A stretch of 64,000 nt of DNA, from the NCBI GenBank assembly GCA_004369045.1, contig ML213539.1:54521-118520 (forward strand), in the 5' to 3' direction. Position numbers and translations under genes: made by a program. Below the pieces are notes generated by a model that saw nothing but the letters and a program-made list of their open reading frames with translations, was not told the DNA's origin and did no database searches. The stretch is from Heliocybe sulcata (Eukaryota; Basidiomycota; Agaricomycetes; Gloeophyllales; Gloeophyllaceae). This document shows positions 1 through 11,621 of this stretch, one piece after another (position 1 is the stretch's first letter; each line of letters opens with the position of its first letter).

Positions 1-99
1 TGTGGCGTGTGACGGGGAGATGAGAAGGGAAATGGGAAAGCCATAACTGGATGCGTAGCACGTGCGTGGTGGCGGTTGTGATCGACAGGATTACAATAG

Positions 100-802
100 G
101 GTGCCAACCAAGATGCAGAAGGCCGCGAACAAGCAGCGGGTGGAGTGGCTTCTGGCAGACAGATTCCACTGCAAAGTATGTACTTTAGGCCCCTTCTCCG
201 CAGACCAGACATCTGATGGCATCACAGGATCCTGATACCCAGAGTGGACAGTTTCAGCACCCGATCATAGAAGAGATCGTCCATTCTGTATGGTTCAACA
301 ATCGGAACGGGCTGGGGTGCCTTTATCAGCAGGCATTCAGCCCGATCCCTTCATCGACATTAGCACTTGTGGTTGCAGCGGTATGTTCATCCATCCGCGT
401 CACAGTTGCTCGTTTCTAATGTGCTGCAAGGTCCATCATGCACTGACATGCTGGTCGGACGGCTATTACAGCCATACTGACTTCACAGCCGGGGCATATC
501 AGATATATGACGACTTCCTCGTTGCCATAGAACAATATGAATCAGGTGCGATAGCCGATGTATGGCGCTCCTACCGTACCAAGGTCTTCAAGAGAGGACT
601 GTGGGTTTTGATCGTATGCAGTAGCACCGACAAATACTGACTTTGTACTAGCAAAAATGCCAGAGCTCAGCGTGAAGAGGCACGGAAGCCTGTCGCGGGC
701 CTTCTCCTCGATGAAGACGTACAGGCTGAAATGCTTCGCCTGAAAGAGTCCCTGGCGGAGGATAGTGACTCCGAGGATGAGATCCCGCGCGCCAGTGAAT
801 AG
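100..802 (+). CDS. DUF6532 domain protein, 3' part (partial)
   Basis: Exons 100-175, 228-380, 431-600 and 652-802 join in one frame through GT-AG introns and end at TAG 800-802. The joined protein contains the pattern I associate with the basidiomycete DUF6532 domain: FQHPIIEEIVHSVWF, then SPIPSSTLALVVAA, then VHHALTCWSDG, a run of aromatic residues and an acidic/basic tail ending EDEIPRASE. The exon at 100 opens directly after a plausible acceptor, so the true start is probably left of the window; an internal ATG at 113 is the only visible alternative. DUF6532 has no known function. The family call is from recall of its consensus; the exon structure is read from sequence. Confidence 0.7.
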
Positions 803-2085
803 ATGCTGCGAGCACTGTCTCCTATTTGTATGGTGTTCATTTAACTGCTTATATTTTATCATTCTGCTACGTTATTCATTTGTCCGTCGCAAACCGACTC
901 GCTATGCCTCGCCCATGTCATTACCATACCTAATGATGCTCCACTGCATATCATAGTGTATATACAGCAATGTGAATCGTAATCAGCCATACTATCAAAA
1001 CATTGAATATGCAGAGATAGAAGATGATAAAGGACGCTGGAGCGTATACGAGGATATGGAGGACAGCTACCTCCATTCAGTGTCGGATGGAGACAGGCCC
1101 TCCAGATGGAGACGGGCGTCTCCATACCGAGATCACGTCTCCCGATCCCCGGAGACGGAGGCGGCCGGTCCCATAATAAGGGGGTACCTCTCCATCACTC
1201 CATCACTCCACCTGGCGCCACATGGCTCGGCTGGAAATATACCGGGTTCCTGATGTGGTGCTGGTGCCGGTGCCAAGACATGGTGAAGCGTGGTGTGCAT
1301 TGATGCGCATTGATGCATATTGATGATCTCTAATGACACGCGATGCCAGACTAGGGGGAACGACTTGGTACATATTTTTGTCCAATACGGTCCGTCATAT
1401 ATGATGACGGCACATTGCAAAACTCCTGACAATCCAGCGGATTTGAATCTGAAGTGTCTTGACAGGAAACTGGATTTCCCTTCAGAGAAATAGCGACACT
1501 TCAGATGTTATGTCATATTTTCTTACTTGTCAAGAAATACTCGTCACTTCACATCTTTCACGCCTGAGGGCCATATAAGAACGAGCAACCTCGGTGACTC
1601 TGTCTTTCCTGCTCTTCCTCCCGACCACTATCCGACGCTTTGCAAAGCCTGTCGCACTCCCCACCGGCACCCCATCCCCCGTCTGACAGCTGACGAGACC
1701 ATACGCTTGATGGTATTGTAAGCAGACCCACAGCAACGCTCACGGACAGATTCAACCGGTCGTGGTCGCGCATGAAAGTCTCGGCTTTCTTAGGCGCTGA
1801 ATGTCCAGATGCTTCCAGTGAAATACAGAGAGTCAGTATTCACTCATGTCGTTCTTACTTCTAAACAATATCGTCTGTGCTTTGTTGCTGATTGAGACCG
1901 TCTCTTGTGTCGGACAAGGCAACGGTCGCGCCAAGAGCACTCGCCACGTGCACAGTGGGGGTGGCTAATCTGCGCCGGTACCCCTGACGGCTTTTTATCC
2001 TCCACCAGCTCGTTTGTCCCCGAGCTACTCTCCCTGGTCCTTTATCCCGCTCTCTTGCTACCTAACCACCGCACTTGTTGTCGCC
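803..2085. other. Intergenic, no gene seen
   Basis: No supported coding exon. A perfect 12-bp inverted repeat (1447-1458 and 1495-1506) encloses 36 bp, and a short TTGATGC-type tandem lies near 1298-1325. The stretch just before 2086 should hold the promoter of the downstream lyase gene. Confidence 0.5.
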
Positions 2086-3458
2086 ATGCACGCCACTCAC
2101 GCTCTTTTCTACGCCGTTGCGGTGCTCTGCGCTGTCGCCAACGTCCATGCTGATTCTGCGAATCACGGCTCTCATCATCGCTCTCGAGTACACCGCCGAA
2201 TGGGCCGGGAGATCCAGCGCCGAGTGTCCTCGGCGCCTTTAGACGATCCGTCCGTTCCCAAGCGGATCATTCAAAGACGGTCCTGCGCACCGCGCGCTAA
2301 TAATGAGACTGCTGAATTGGCGCAATCGTCTCCATCATCGGTTATTATTAGCAGCAGTGCTGCTGCCACTGCGAGTGCGAGCATCCAAGAAAGCAGCTCT
2401 GCTAAGCCCTCTACTGCGTCGTCATCAGAGTCCACAAAGGCTTCGGCGACGTCGTCGGCTGCACCGAGCGCTACTAGCAAGGCATCAACCAACAATGCCA
2501 GCTCCAGCTCGGGCACAGGCGCGTGCGATCTCGCCCAGCTCTTCCCCGCCGGGCAGGGCGTGAAGCAATGGACCACCTGCTCCTCTTCCGACAGCGCTAT
2601 CTCATTGTCGGATGCGACATTGAAGCCGACCAACCTCCTCAAGCAGTTGACCCACAACTATGTTGCTGCCCCCGACTCGGTAGGAGACGCGATGCAGGCG
2701 CATTACCCCCAGGGGTCCTACATCCCCTCCAAGTCCCCTCGTGGAGGCCTTTCGTTCTATGCGTCTGGTCCATCTGACGTTGATCTGACCACGGCGAAGG
2801 AAGCGACCCTGGGTTATCGCGTGTATTTCCCCGATGGGTTCCAGTTCAACATGGGCGGCAAGCTACCCGGTATCTGTGAGTGATAGTCCCGGTTCCTGCA
2901 CACGAGAGTGATCTGACCATTCTTCCAGATGGCGGTAACAGCGCCTCGGCATCCATCTCCTGCTCCGGCGGCTCGCGCTCCGATGAGTGTATGTCCGCGC
3001 GGTTCATGTGGCGCACGGACGGTGCGGGTGAGATGTACACATACCTCCCGCCCTCGTACGACGCCAACAATGCGATCTGCTCCATTGCGCCCAAGAGCGA
3101 GTGTAATCCAACGTACGGCGCGTCCGTCGCGCGTGGCTCGTTTACGTTCGCTACGGGTGGCTGGACGACGATCGCTGAGCGCGTGAAGCTTAACGATGTC
3201 GGGCAGGAGAACGGCGAGCTCGAACTGTTCGCGAATGGCAAGAGCATGTTCAAGGTCGGCGGGCTTGTCCTGCGCAATTCGGATGCGGGCAGGCTCCGGG
3301 GAATCATGATGCAGACGTTCTTCGGAGGTATGGTCAGATTGTTGTTTGTTGGACGAAAGCTGACGACCTTCCTAGGTTCTACCACCGCTTGGGCGTCTCC
3401 CAAGGACCAGGACGTCTACTTTGCAGACTTCTCCGTTGCCATCACCGAGGCGCTCTAA
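2086..3458 (+). CDS. Secreted polysaccharide lyase family 14-like protein
   Basis: Exons 2086-2875, 2929-3327 and 3376-3458 give 423 residues. The start at 2086 is preferred over an in-frame ATG at 2014 because it yields a clean signal peptide (MHATHALFYAVAVLCAVANV, cleavage near residue 22). A Ser/Thr/Ala-rich linker follows (about residues 85-145), then a C-terminal domain with GGKLPGIYGG, SARFMWRTDGAGEMYTYLP and GIMMQTFFGGS, which match what I recall of fungal PL14 (glucuronan/alginate-type lyases). The enzyme would act outside the cell on acidic polysaccharide. The exact substrate cannot be read from sequence. The low-complexity linker resembles those that join wall or anchor modules. Confidence 0.85.
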
Positions 3459-4385
3459 TCTCCTCGTGCCCCTCCCGGCCTTCTCCCGGCCTTCTCCCCG
3501 GCACGAACGCACGCCGCATATGACACCAAGGCAACTACTAACCAGGATCAAGGATCATAGACTAACCATACTGACCCACCGCAATGGAGCAAACAATCCG
3601 ATACCCCACACCATATTATCTGTACATATTCATGCATTTACGGATTCATAGATGGGGGTTTGGTTCGCTTGCTGCGTTGTTTTCATTCTTTTGTATATCA
3701 TCGGTCCTTTCATGACATGCTACGCTCCTCTACGGGTTTAGAGTTAGTTGGGCGTAGGAATGCGCCGTGCGCACTGGGTTTCTGCTTCATGTATGTTGGT
3801 TGAAGAGACTGGTACTCTTTGCAATGCATCTGGGTTGTTTGCAGAAACTTGGATTATATGTGTGAAGCGGTCTATAGTGCAGCTGTGCGGGAACAATGCA
3901 CGCTGCGTCCCGCATATGCGTGACTAGTTGACCAATGGCGGTCCTGTCGAGTCGGACTCGCGGCGTTCTGCGACGTCATTATTCCGAGCTCGCCGTCCCT
4001 TCACGCTGCGCGAAGAGGGCGGGTCATGCCTAAGGGCAAAGTATGTATTGCAAGTAATGCCCACAGAGTTCGTGCAATACACTCGATAGCCGATGCTGCT
4101 AACCCGCAGGGAGCAAAGGCTATCGAATCCCACACTCGGGCAGCTGCATCATTATGCATCACGAGCGTCGGATACGATGCAAGCGAACACACGCTGAAGG
4201 GTTAGTGGGCTCTCTGCTAATGATACAAAGGGACCAAAGGTATTCGCGTCGCTGGACTGCTACTAGGTGGTGCTGCATTCGCTGCGCACGTTCATGATTC
4301 GGCTGAATGATTGAGGCGTGTGTCACCCTAGCACGGAGTATAGGTACGTTAGTAAACTGTTCGTAGGTAACAACAAAGGAATACT
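3459..4385. other. Intergenic, no gene seen
   Basis: Downstream of the lyase gene; no exon supported. The last part (about 4190-4385, minus sense) may continue copy A of the duplicated unit, because a branch-point-like CTAAC and acceptor of an intron lie there. Confidence 0.4.
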
Positions 4386-5236
4386 CACGGGCCCGCTTGC
4401 GCTTGAGGGGACATCTGACAAAACCATCATCAGCGACCACCCTCACCCAGGATACTAAGACGCAACGCACCTTGACTGTCCGAGCCCTTGCTCCGCCGAA
4501 GCGGCACACCACACCGCGCTTTGGTGGTAAAGATTGTCACCCACCCCCACTTACATCACGGGCCGTCTGCTCGCAGCTGCAATCCGCCTCTGCAAGGAGC
4601 CGGGAGCCGCCAATGGAGGTTTTGCAGGCTGCCCCTGTCGCAGGGTAGTGCGTCGGCGTAGAGCCTGTCACCCTTGTGGGCTGCCCTGTTAACGGAAGGT
4701 AGGCCGGCGCGCTGGGAGTCGAGACGAGGTCAGACTCGAGGGATTGGTGGGAGGATATGAACATACCATGTGGCGTGACTGACAGAGCATCGTGCTGAAA
4801 TCCTGATGCGGGAGCTAGAAAAGCTAGACACAGGCCGGGGAGGAAAGATCAGCAGCGTATCCTCCAGCACCCACCTACCGCAGCGTCAACAAGACCCAAC
4901 AGCTATAGCCAAAGTCAGTACGAGAGATCAATGGATGGAGAAGTGAAGCTGAGAGGGAGCTGAGGAGGCAAAGGCGGAGGACAAGTCGCGCTGGTGGTTG
5001 AGGAAGACGAACCACGCTTTATATAGACCGACGCGGCGGGGCTGACAGGCGGGTGACAGCTTATGTCATCGTCAGCCGCCTGTCGGAACGCGCTGGACGG
5101 TCGGCGGGTTTCGCGCCTATTTCCTATTTGGGCGGTGCGCCTGGTGTGCACGGACGATGCTGTCAGCCAGGCGGAAACTGCGGTAAACGCTCGCTGGTCA
5201 CAATATTCCTCTTTGCCATGGGCTACTGGAGGATCA
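4386..5236 (-). repeat. Duplicated gene-like unit, copy A (inverted relative to copy B)
   Basis: Read on the minus strand, this segment is closely similar to 19377-20220 on the plus strand. It carries a TATATAAA box (5018-5025), a CT-rich leader and several GT-AG intron-like segments, so it looks like a promoter plus a spliced transcript. The longest shared reading frame (4764-4537) codes 75 residues containing TPSAPAYLPLTGQPTR, GAACKTSIGGSRLLAEAD and CEQTARD. I do not recognise the product. It could be a small secreted protein gene, a non-coding transcript or part of an unrecognised element. Substitutions between copies fall in both exon-like and intron-like parts, so purifying selection is not evident. 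Confidence 0.6.
5018..5025 (-). promoter_or_regulatory. TATA box of copy A
   Basis: TATATAAA on the minus strand, followed about 25-30 nt later by a C/T-rich leader. The same arrangement is conserved in copy B at 19580-19587. Confidence 0.55.
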
Positions 5237-6219
5237 GATAGTTCGCCTACGCCTCCGCGCCTTGAACTGAGAGGAAACTTGGACAAAAAGGTCCTGGGGG
5301 CAAAGCTAGTGCATGGTGAGGAAGCTCGTCCCCGAAACGAGGGGATGGTCATCTGTAAGGCGTGTTGAGACATGAGCGCTGAGCAAGACAATCCCTCGCA
5401 AGCTAAGTATAATCAAAAAAGTGTCGTATTTCATCAATCTTGCGAGTAAATTACACAGTATGATCTAGAGATGGGTTAGCAGTTAAGACAAGACGACCAT
5501 ATGACGGAGATCAAGTGTTTTCCGACGCCGAACATTCTTGGTCTGAGTGTACCTACAGAATAGTTCCTAGTCAGTTACAAATGAAATAGGAGTGGTTGGA
5601 TATATGAATGGTCAGAAGAAAAAGGCAATATGTGATGTCTCCTCCGCCATAAAGGCTCGGAACAGGTCTGAGAAGTTTCTCATCACGGAAGTCGAACCAA
5701 AAGCTGAACTCACGCCGCAGCATGCTCCTACCAGATATTGAAGAAGCATATTAAACCTGCATAGTAGCCGCCGGTCGGAAGTCCAAGATACATTCGATGA
5801 AGGGAAGAGAGGAAATTCAAAGGACTCGAGGTGTTGGGAGCGAAAATAACGGCAGATAAGTTTTGTGACGAATTGGGATGCTATCCGACTCCGTCGGACG
5901 ATCCACCTGGCCAGCCGACGCACAGGTGTACTTCACAACAGCGCCAATACAGGCTGGAAACCCATATCATGAGTAAGTCATCCGGGTGTTGATTAGGCAT
6001 TTAATACAGGAGTGAACATAGTACAGGCAAATCCTACAGCTAGATATGTTCTATGCAAAGTAGGGGAACACAATCTTAGTACAATATAATCAAAAGCGAC
6101 ATCAATGAGCGAGGTGGGTAGCGTCCGTGCTCCACAGGATATATGCAAGGCATCAAGACAGGCAAGAACACCGAAGTAAACCTAGGGGAAACCGGCCCAT
6201 CATCGAAACAAGAATTGAT
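5237..6219. other. Intergenic, no gene seen
   Basis: No supported exon on either strand. It separates copy A from the convergent 3' end of the first DUF6699 gene. Confidence 0.4.
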
Positions 6220-7682
6220 TCAGGGAGATCGCTCATTCCTGCTAGTGGCGCTCGTAGCCCTTGACCTCGGCCTGCTCGCGCGGGATCTCGGCCTCTCATG
6301 TTCAATGAGCGTTTCCAACTCTTCCTGTTCCCTTTTCTCCTCCGTCGTCAGCATATACCTCTTCGCGCATCTCACCACAAACGTGCACGGCAGCACATCC
6401 CCACAAAGCTGCTTCACATACCGACTGTCCCTCTCGATGCCTCCAAACGTCGTCCTGTCGTCCAGCCAATCCAAGCGCAGCATCGGTCGCCCTAGTCGTC
6501 CTCCGGGGACACCATCGTTTGCAGAACGGTTGTGGTAGTACGACTTGAGATGCTTGGATGCCTGCTCTTTCGTCAACTTCTCGTGATCTGACTTAGCCAC
6601 AGCCTTGTGCAGGAAGTCGCTCAGCTTGTCGACGATTTCGCCGCAGGTAACGCCAGTGGAGTCGTCCGCGGCGTCGGCGGAGATGATCCACGGTAGACCC
6701 TGCACAATGAGGCGAACGGAGGTCAGTCGCGGTACTGTCGCGGGCAGCTCGCGGCCTTTGATCCAGGAGCGCCCATGAGGCTCGCTCGTGCGCTGGCAAT
6801 AGGCTGAGTCGAACAACATGTTCCAATTGAGGAAGTCGTCGGCGTCATCGCCTGGGGGCTGAAGTAGTGGGTTGAGCTCAACACGGGCCTCGACTACCTT
6901 CGCAATGAAGGGCGTAAGTACTGGGCCATCTATCATAACCGCCATCAAAACGATGAGTAACTGCACCCTGCAGAGATGCGATACCACGTACAATGCTTGC
7001 CGACAGCGAACCGGGCGATCACAGTACTCCCATCCCTGGGGAGCATGCGATCCTCCATCACATGGCTGGGAGGCGCCTCGGGTGCCGGTTGCGCCGCGGC
7101 AGGGGGCTGAGGCGGCGGAGGGCCTCCAGGCAAAGGGACCCCCCATGCAGGGCTATACGGTGTTCCCAGAGGCGGTGCACCCCACCCTGGAGGCGGCGCC
7201 TGCGGTAGACCATACCCCATAGGAGGCAGTGGGGACTGGAAAGGCGCATACCCAGCACCAGGATGAGCCGGGAAGGGTGTACCTGGCATGCCGTAAGCTG
7301 CTGCCGCCGCTGCCTGTGCTTGTGCTTGTTGAGCAGCAGCTGCATATGCCCAGTAATCCTGCGGAGGCAGCGGTGCTCCCGGAGGAGCCGCAGGCGAGCG
7401 TCCATTGACATGGATCTGGGGTAGACCCATCGGAGCGGGGTGGTAAGAGCCGGGCATCGGAGCTTGGTAAGTCTGAGGTATATAGGGAGAGCCTCCGTAC
7501 GGAGACGCCAGACCCGGATAGAATTGGGGGTAATTGGAGGGCGATTGGGGGTGACCCGCCCAGGCAGGTGGGAGCGAGGTCTCGCTATTCTGAGGAGAAG
7601 GAAGGACGTTGGGAAAGACGTTTGGCGTACGGTCCGGGGGAGGGGCAAGGGGCGGTATAAAGGGTGTTCCTTCCATCGACAT
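6220..7682 (-). CDS. DUF6699 protein with long Pro/Gly/Ala-rich N-terminus
   Basis: Minus-strand exons 7682-6992 and 6920-6220 give 463 residues. Residues 1-225 are disordered and rich in Pro, Gly, Ala, Gln and Tyr. The second half has the DUF6699 pattern: ELNPLLQPPG, FDSAYCQRTSEPHGRSW, ATVPRLTSVRLIVQGLPW, TGVTCGEIVDKLSDFL, then LRLDWLDDRTTFGGIERD and FVVRCAK. DUF6699 is a basidiomycete domain of unknown role. A downstream ATG (7676) is also possible. The C-terminus is Arg/Ser-rich. A second DUF6699 gene on the same strand lies 1.3 kb upstream. Low complexity suggests a scaffold or condensate-forming protein, but that is inference. Confidence 0.85.
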
Positions 7683-8937
7683 TTTGGGCAGATATATCAG
7701 GGACGGGCTGGGCTGCAAGGCTGATTCCGTGGAGTACCATTGAGTCACGGACGCACCGTAGCAGACGAAACTGCATGCTCACCGGACTGGTGCGAGATAA
7801 GTCGCGCAAGAAGGAATGATTGCTGTGACTCGATAGATCTTGACCCGGGAAAGGAATTCCTGTGCGCACCGTTACACGCGGCCTCCGTCGGTCAAGCGCT
7901 AGCGTGCGCAGAAGACTGTACGGCGTACCTAGCTCAATCCAAAGCTGGTTACTCGCGCCTTCCGCTGCCAATGCGCCCGGCTGTGTCCCGACGACGAAAT
8001 TTTGGCTGTTCCCAAATTCAACCTTCCGGAAATATCTGGCGGGTCCCGCCTATACGCGCCGAGGAAACCTAATTCGGCGGCTGAGTCGCAGGGTATCAGC
8101 GGCCAGTATCAGGTGCCCAGCAGCTGGAGACCGAGCCCTTGAGCTTTTGATTTTTGCCGTTTTTGTCGAGCTGGCGGTAGACGGGTGTGTGTCTGGCCGA
8201 GTCATGGCATGGGCTGTACCAAAAGCGCCGCCAAGCAACAGCAGGCACAGGACGCACGTGGCAGATCGGTGCCACACGGTGGCAGTGTTGTCGGCTACGG
8301 GCGATGAATTCGCGGTTCGTCGGAAATGCTTCTGAATCTTCTAGTACTTACTATCTCGTGCTCCGAAACAGCTAATGCGGATATACCTCGTGGATAACTA
8401 CGAATGCTGCCATAGTAATTGACATATCCTACTTAGCCCCCGCCTTTGCGGATTTTCTCCTGTATGCGTCCCTTACCGTGGAAGGACATTCACCAATCAA
8501 TATCTCACGTTTGAAGGACCGACGGAGGGCATATGAGCATACCCGTGCATGGCCCTTCATCAGCTTGCCCATATACTCCATCGGGGAAGGTTTAGCGGAT
8601 CTACAGTCATCGATGATTTCCGATAGTCTGATAATCACTGCGCAGCTCTGTCAATACTCCACTCCGTGAGCGATATTGCAAACTTGTCGAGGGAAATTTT
8701 CTCTTGTGAAGAAGGATCACAACTGCTGCATAGTGAATGGCTGGAATTGCAACCAGGAGACTGGAGAAAGCCGATGGGTGCGGTGTCAAGCAGTCTGACC
8801 AGGCTGGAGACGAGTGTGCAATGCATAGGAAATAGAGACAGAAAGTACATGCAAGGCGGTAAAATGGGCAAAGAAAGCAGAGCAGACCTTGCGTCAGATA
8901 ATTATAAATGTTACCGTGTAATTGATAGAAGCTGCTA
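7683..8937. other. Intergenic between the two DUF6699 genes
   Basis: No exon chain could be supported. A lysine/arginine-rich minus-strand frame of 69 codons (8638-8429) and a 91-codon plus-strand frame (8666-8941) look mildly coding-like but have no recognisable domain, and the latter overlaps the 3' end of the next gene. Confidence 0.4.
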
Positions 8938-9815
8938 TTAACTGGATAGTTTGATGCAGAAAATATTCGGAGCCTTGAACCCGAGCCTGCTGATAGAGTA
9001 GCCGTCGTTCTGCTCAAGCCTCTCAAAGAACACCCTCTCTCTCAGCCAATCTACAGAAACAACACATTATATACTCCTCTGAAGTTGGTGGTGAGATAGG
9101 CTACTCACCTACTCGGCGCATACGCGTATTCGTCTGCGCGGGGGAATAGTACAGATTCCACCCGCCACCCTGCGCGGTAGCCTGGTTATGTGCCGCCGTC
9201 CTCCGCACGTGCTCCTGCAGTCTTGGGGGGAGCGCAGCAAACTCGGTGTCTGTAACGTAGTTATCCGTGTACCTAAATCGTACAAAGACCATATAGATCA
9301 GCCGGTGTTGGCAAGCATGAAGACTACATGACGCACTCCTTCCACACGGTGGCGCAAATATCGCCGAGTGTAACTCCGCGCTCGTTCTTTATGATTGTGC
9401 ACCATGGGCTGTGCTCGGTGATGAGGATAAGGTCTTGCACGCGTGGGAGCGTCGCAGGCTCGTCCTTGCATGTGAACGGGAGGTCGCGGTCTTGTGCGTC
9501 GGGGTTAAACCCACCCGTCTGACCTGCAAATTACAATACTAGTAAGCATTGCAGGATGCTGAGATTTGGGCCTAATGTACCGGTTGAGAGATTGAATACG
9601 AGATGAAATGAGGGATGAGTGTCGGTCAGGACAGGGTGCAGCGTGAGCTCGCTCTTGAGCAGATACAAATCCGTCTGCGTCAACACCGGGCCATCTGAGG
9701 TATGCGGGAGAAGACCACCGTCAGTTCCACCGTCAACAACGTCCGACGCTAGACCAGTAGCGGGACGATACTCACAAGACATTCCGGGGGACCACTTGCC
9801 GATCGCGTCAGCCAT
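8938..9815 (-). CDS. Compact DUF6699 protein
   Basis: Minus-strand exons 9815-9776, 9694-9581, 9523-9337, 9272-9109 and 9050-8938 give 205 residues. The protein is almost entirely DUF6699: LYLLKSELTLHPVL, FHLVFNLSTGQTGGF, EPATLPRVQDLILITEHSPW, RGVTLGDICATVWKEY, VTDTEFAALPPRLQEHVRR and the terminal VDWLRERVFFERLEQ. The last exon was missed by simple ORF calling but restores the conserved DWL box seen in its neighbour, which supports the splice at 9108/9051. Function unknown. Gene shares strand and family with the 463-residue protein downstream, suggesting an old tandem duplication; length and N-terminus differ greatly. Confidence 0.85.
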
Positions 9816-10392
9816 TGTCGAGCCCTAACGATGTGCCGCTGAAGTTTCGAAGGAGGAGTGCAGCACGACCACAGGCTCGCTTAAATAGAGCGTTGTAAGA
9901 AGAAGAGAGCGAGTCAAGCAGTGATTCCCATCTAGAGGACGTGCTCTGCCTCATGGCCATACCGTAACCTAATGAGATCCAATCGGATAGCTCAGCCACA
10001 ATCCTGTTCTTGTTTCTTTACCGAGTGCCGGCGGTACCGGGGAAGCTGCCGGCGGATTATTCCTTACCGAGAGCCAGGCGAAATCACCTTGCCGCACAAG
10101 GATGACGTGAGGCACGAACGGCTCAGACTTATGTCCAGCCAAGCTAAGAGCGACACCGAGACGCCACGCGCTGAGCACGCGTCTTCCACGTGTCTTTTCA
10201 TTTTCTGCGCGCTCAGCGCGTCTTCGCCTTTCTCCCGGTTACGCGTCGCTCGCCAGCTTGGCACGTCGCGCTCGTTTTTGTTCTCAGCTGGCTGTGTTTC
10301 GTGTTTTCGCATAGTCCTACTATACTTCGTCGCCTTTAATCTCATTATTCTGGCTTTACTTATTTATCCGCCCCTGGCTATCCTAATTGGCC
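9816..10392. other. Intergenic, divergent promoter region
   Basis: Lies between the starts of the compact DUF6699 gene (minus) and the gag-like ORF (plus). No exon or strong TATA box recognised. Confidence 0.4.
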
Positions 10393-11457
10393 ATGACGCA
10401 ATCCCCAAAACCCAAGCACAAGTCTCTCAACGCGCAAGCCTGGAAGGCCTGGGTCACTGGGCTTAGTCTTTCTCAGAAAAAGGAGGAGAATGGTATTAGG
10501 AAGGGAGCTAATGGGACTAAGCAGTCTGCTCGAGAGATGGCTACCCACTGGCCCGGCCCTGAGACGGGCGCTAATACGAGCTCTAGCACGGAGGACACCG
10601 CCGCGGACCGGCTCTCCAGGATTTCCTCCGACGCGTCTCTGATCACCATTGACGAAGAAGATAGCCATCTCTCTCCCCCTCCTCTCAACCCATCACGGAC
10701 TCCTCCGCCGCATCCGTGGGATGGATTCCTCGGCTTGTCTCCGAAGACCTGGGCGAAGCGCATCCTCAGCTCCCCCGGTGACCAAGCAGTTCCACCTAGC
10801 AAGAGGAAGCGCACCCTGCGTACGACTGCCGGCGAGGTATCTGTGAGGCCAGGGCAATCCCTCCAGCTCTCCGGCTTCCACGACGAGCTCTACAAGCTGT
10901 CCGACTGCAACATATATATTCCCATTACAGCCTTCACGCTCAAGGCCCTTACAAAATTCATGGAAGAGGGGGACACTATGAAGAAGGTTAAGCTGGATGA
11001 CAAGGTCAGAGTCGTCAATCTTCTCTGGCTCCCGGACGAGCGGAGTACAGAGATCTGGGAATGGCGACAGGGTCGCGACAACTTCCTCCGTTTTGCTGCG
11101 AAGATAGGTGACCAGTCATATGTCAAGCGCTGGTTTGACCACTTCCAGTGGTTCCTTGATCTCGAGGACTTCGACGACAACTGGCGGGCCATCCGGGAGA
11201 CAGACATCATCCTTCGTAAGCGTTACCACTCCGAGCCATTCGAGTTCGACCCAGCCTTCTACCACCTCAAATACCTTGAAGTTCACATGAAGAGGGGCTC
11301 CGAGTCGAGGGCAGAGTCAAGGGCAGAGACCGAGCTGAGGGCAGCAGAGGCCAGCGTGCTGCTGGCTCAAGTCGAATCCCTGTTCAATGACTTCCAGTCC
11401 CAGTTCATCCAGGGCTCTTCATCTGGGATGTCCCTCGGTGGATCTGGCGGTCAATGA
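10393..11457 (+). CDS. Gag-like ORF, probably from an LTR-type retroelement
   Basis: A single uninterrupted frame of 354 codons from ATG 10393 to TGA. The N-terminal third is low-complexity and Ser/Pro-rich. The central and C-terminal parts (about residues 165-310) are helical with widely spaced Trp/Phe (NLLWLPDE, FLRFAAKIGD, WFDHFQWFLDLEDF, DIILRKRYHSEPFEFD), an organisation I associate with capsid-type Gag proteins of fungal Ty3-like elements. No protease, polymerase or terminal repeat is visible, and the sequence to the right is lost in an assembly gap. The frame looks whole. It could also be a host gene derived from such an element or an unrelated hypothetical protein. Confidence 0.45.
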   Translation: MTQSPKPKHKSLNAQAWKAWVTGLSLSQKKEENGIRKGANGTKQSAREMATHWPGPETGANTSSSTEDTAADRLSRISSDASLITIDEEDSHLSPPPLNPSRTPPPHPWDGFLGLSPKTWAKRILSSPGDQAVPPSKRKRTLRTTAGEVSVRPGQSLQLSGFHDELYKLSDCNIYIPITAFTLKALTKFMEEGDTMKKVKLDDKVRVVNLLWLPDERSTEIWEWRQGRDNFLRFAAKIGDQSYVKRWFDHFQWFLDLEDFDDNWRAIRETDIILRKRYHSEPFEFDPAFYHLKYLEVHMKRGSESRAESRAETELRAAEASVLLAQVESLFNDFQSQFIQGSSSGMSLGGSGGQ

Positions 11458-11492
11458 AGTAGTCCAATCGGTGAGTTCATTTCCTCTCCCTC

Positions 11493-11621
11493 TCGGGTTG
11501 CTCATCGCCCGAGAGGCCCTGCTTTACCCCGGGTCGCTCTTCGCCCGTGTGGTCCCCCTACCCCGGGTCGCTCTTCGCCTGTGTGGTTTCCCCTACCTCG
11601 GGTCACTCTTCGTCCGAGAGG
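11493..11621. repeat. Minisatellite, 34-36 bp unit, entering the assembly gap
   Basis: Four units beginning CGGGT at 11494, 11530, 11564 and 11599, each with the core TCGCTCTTCGCC or a variant followed by a GTGTGG or GAGAGG tail. The array starts about 35 bp after the gag-like stop codon and runs into the N gap, which probably reflects more copies that could not be assembled. Confidence 0.85.

Noticed and set aside
2271-2657. 128-codon minus-strand frame inside the PL14 gene
   Set aside because: Shadow of the Ser/Ala-rich linker on the coding strand.
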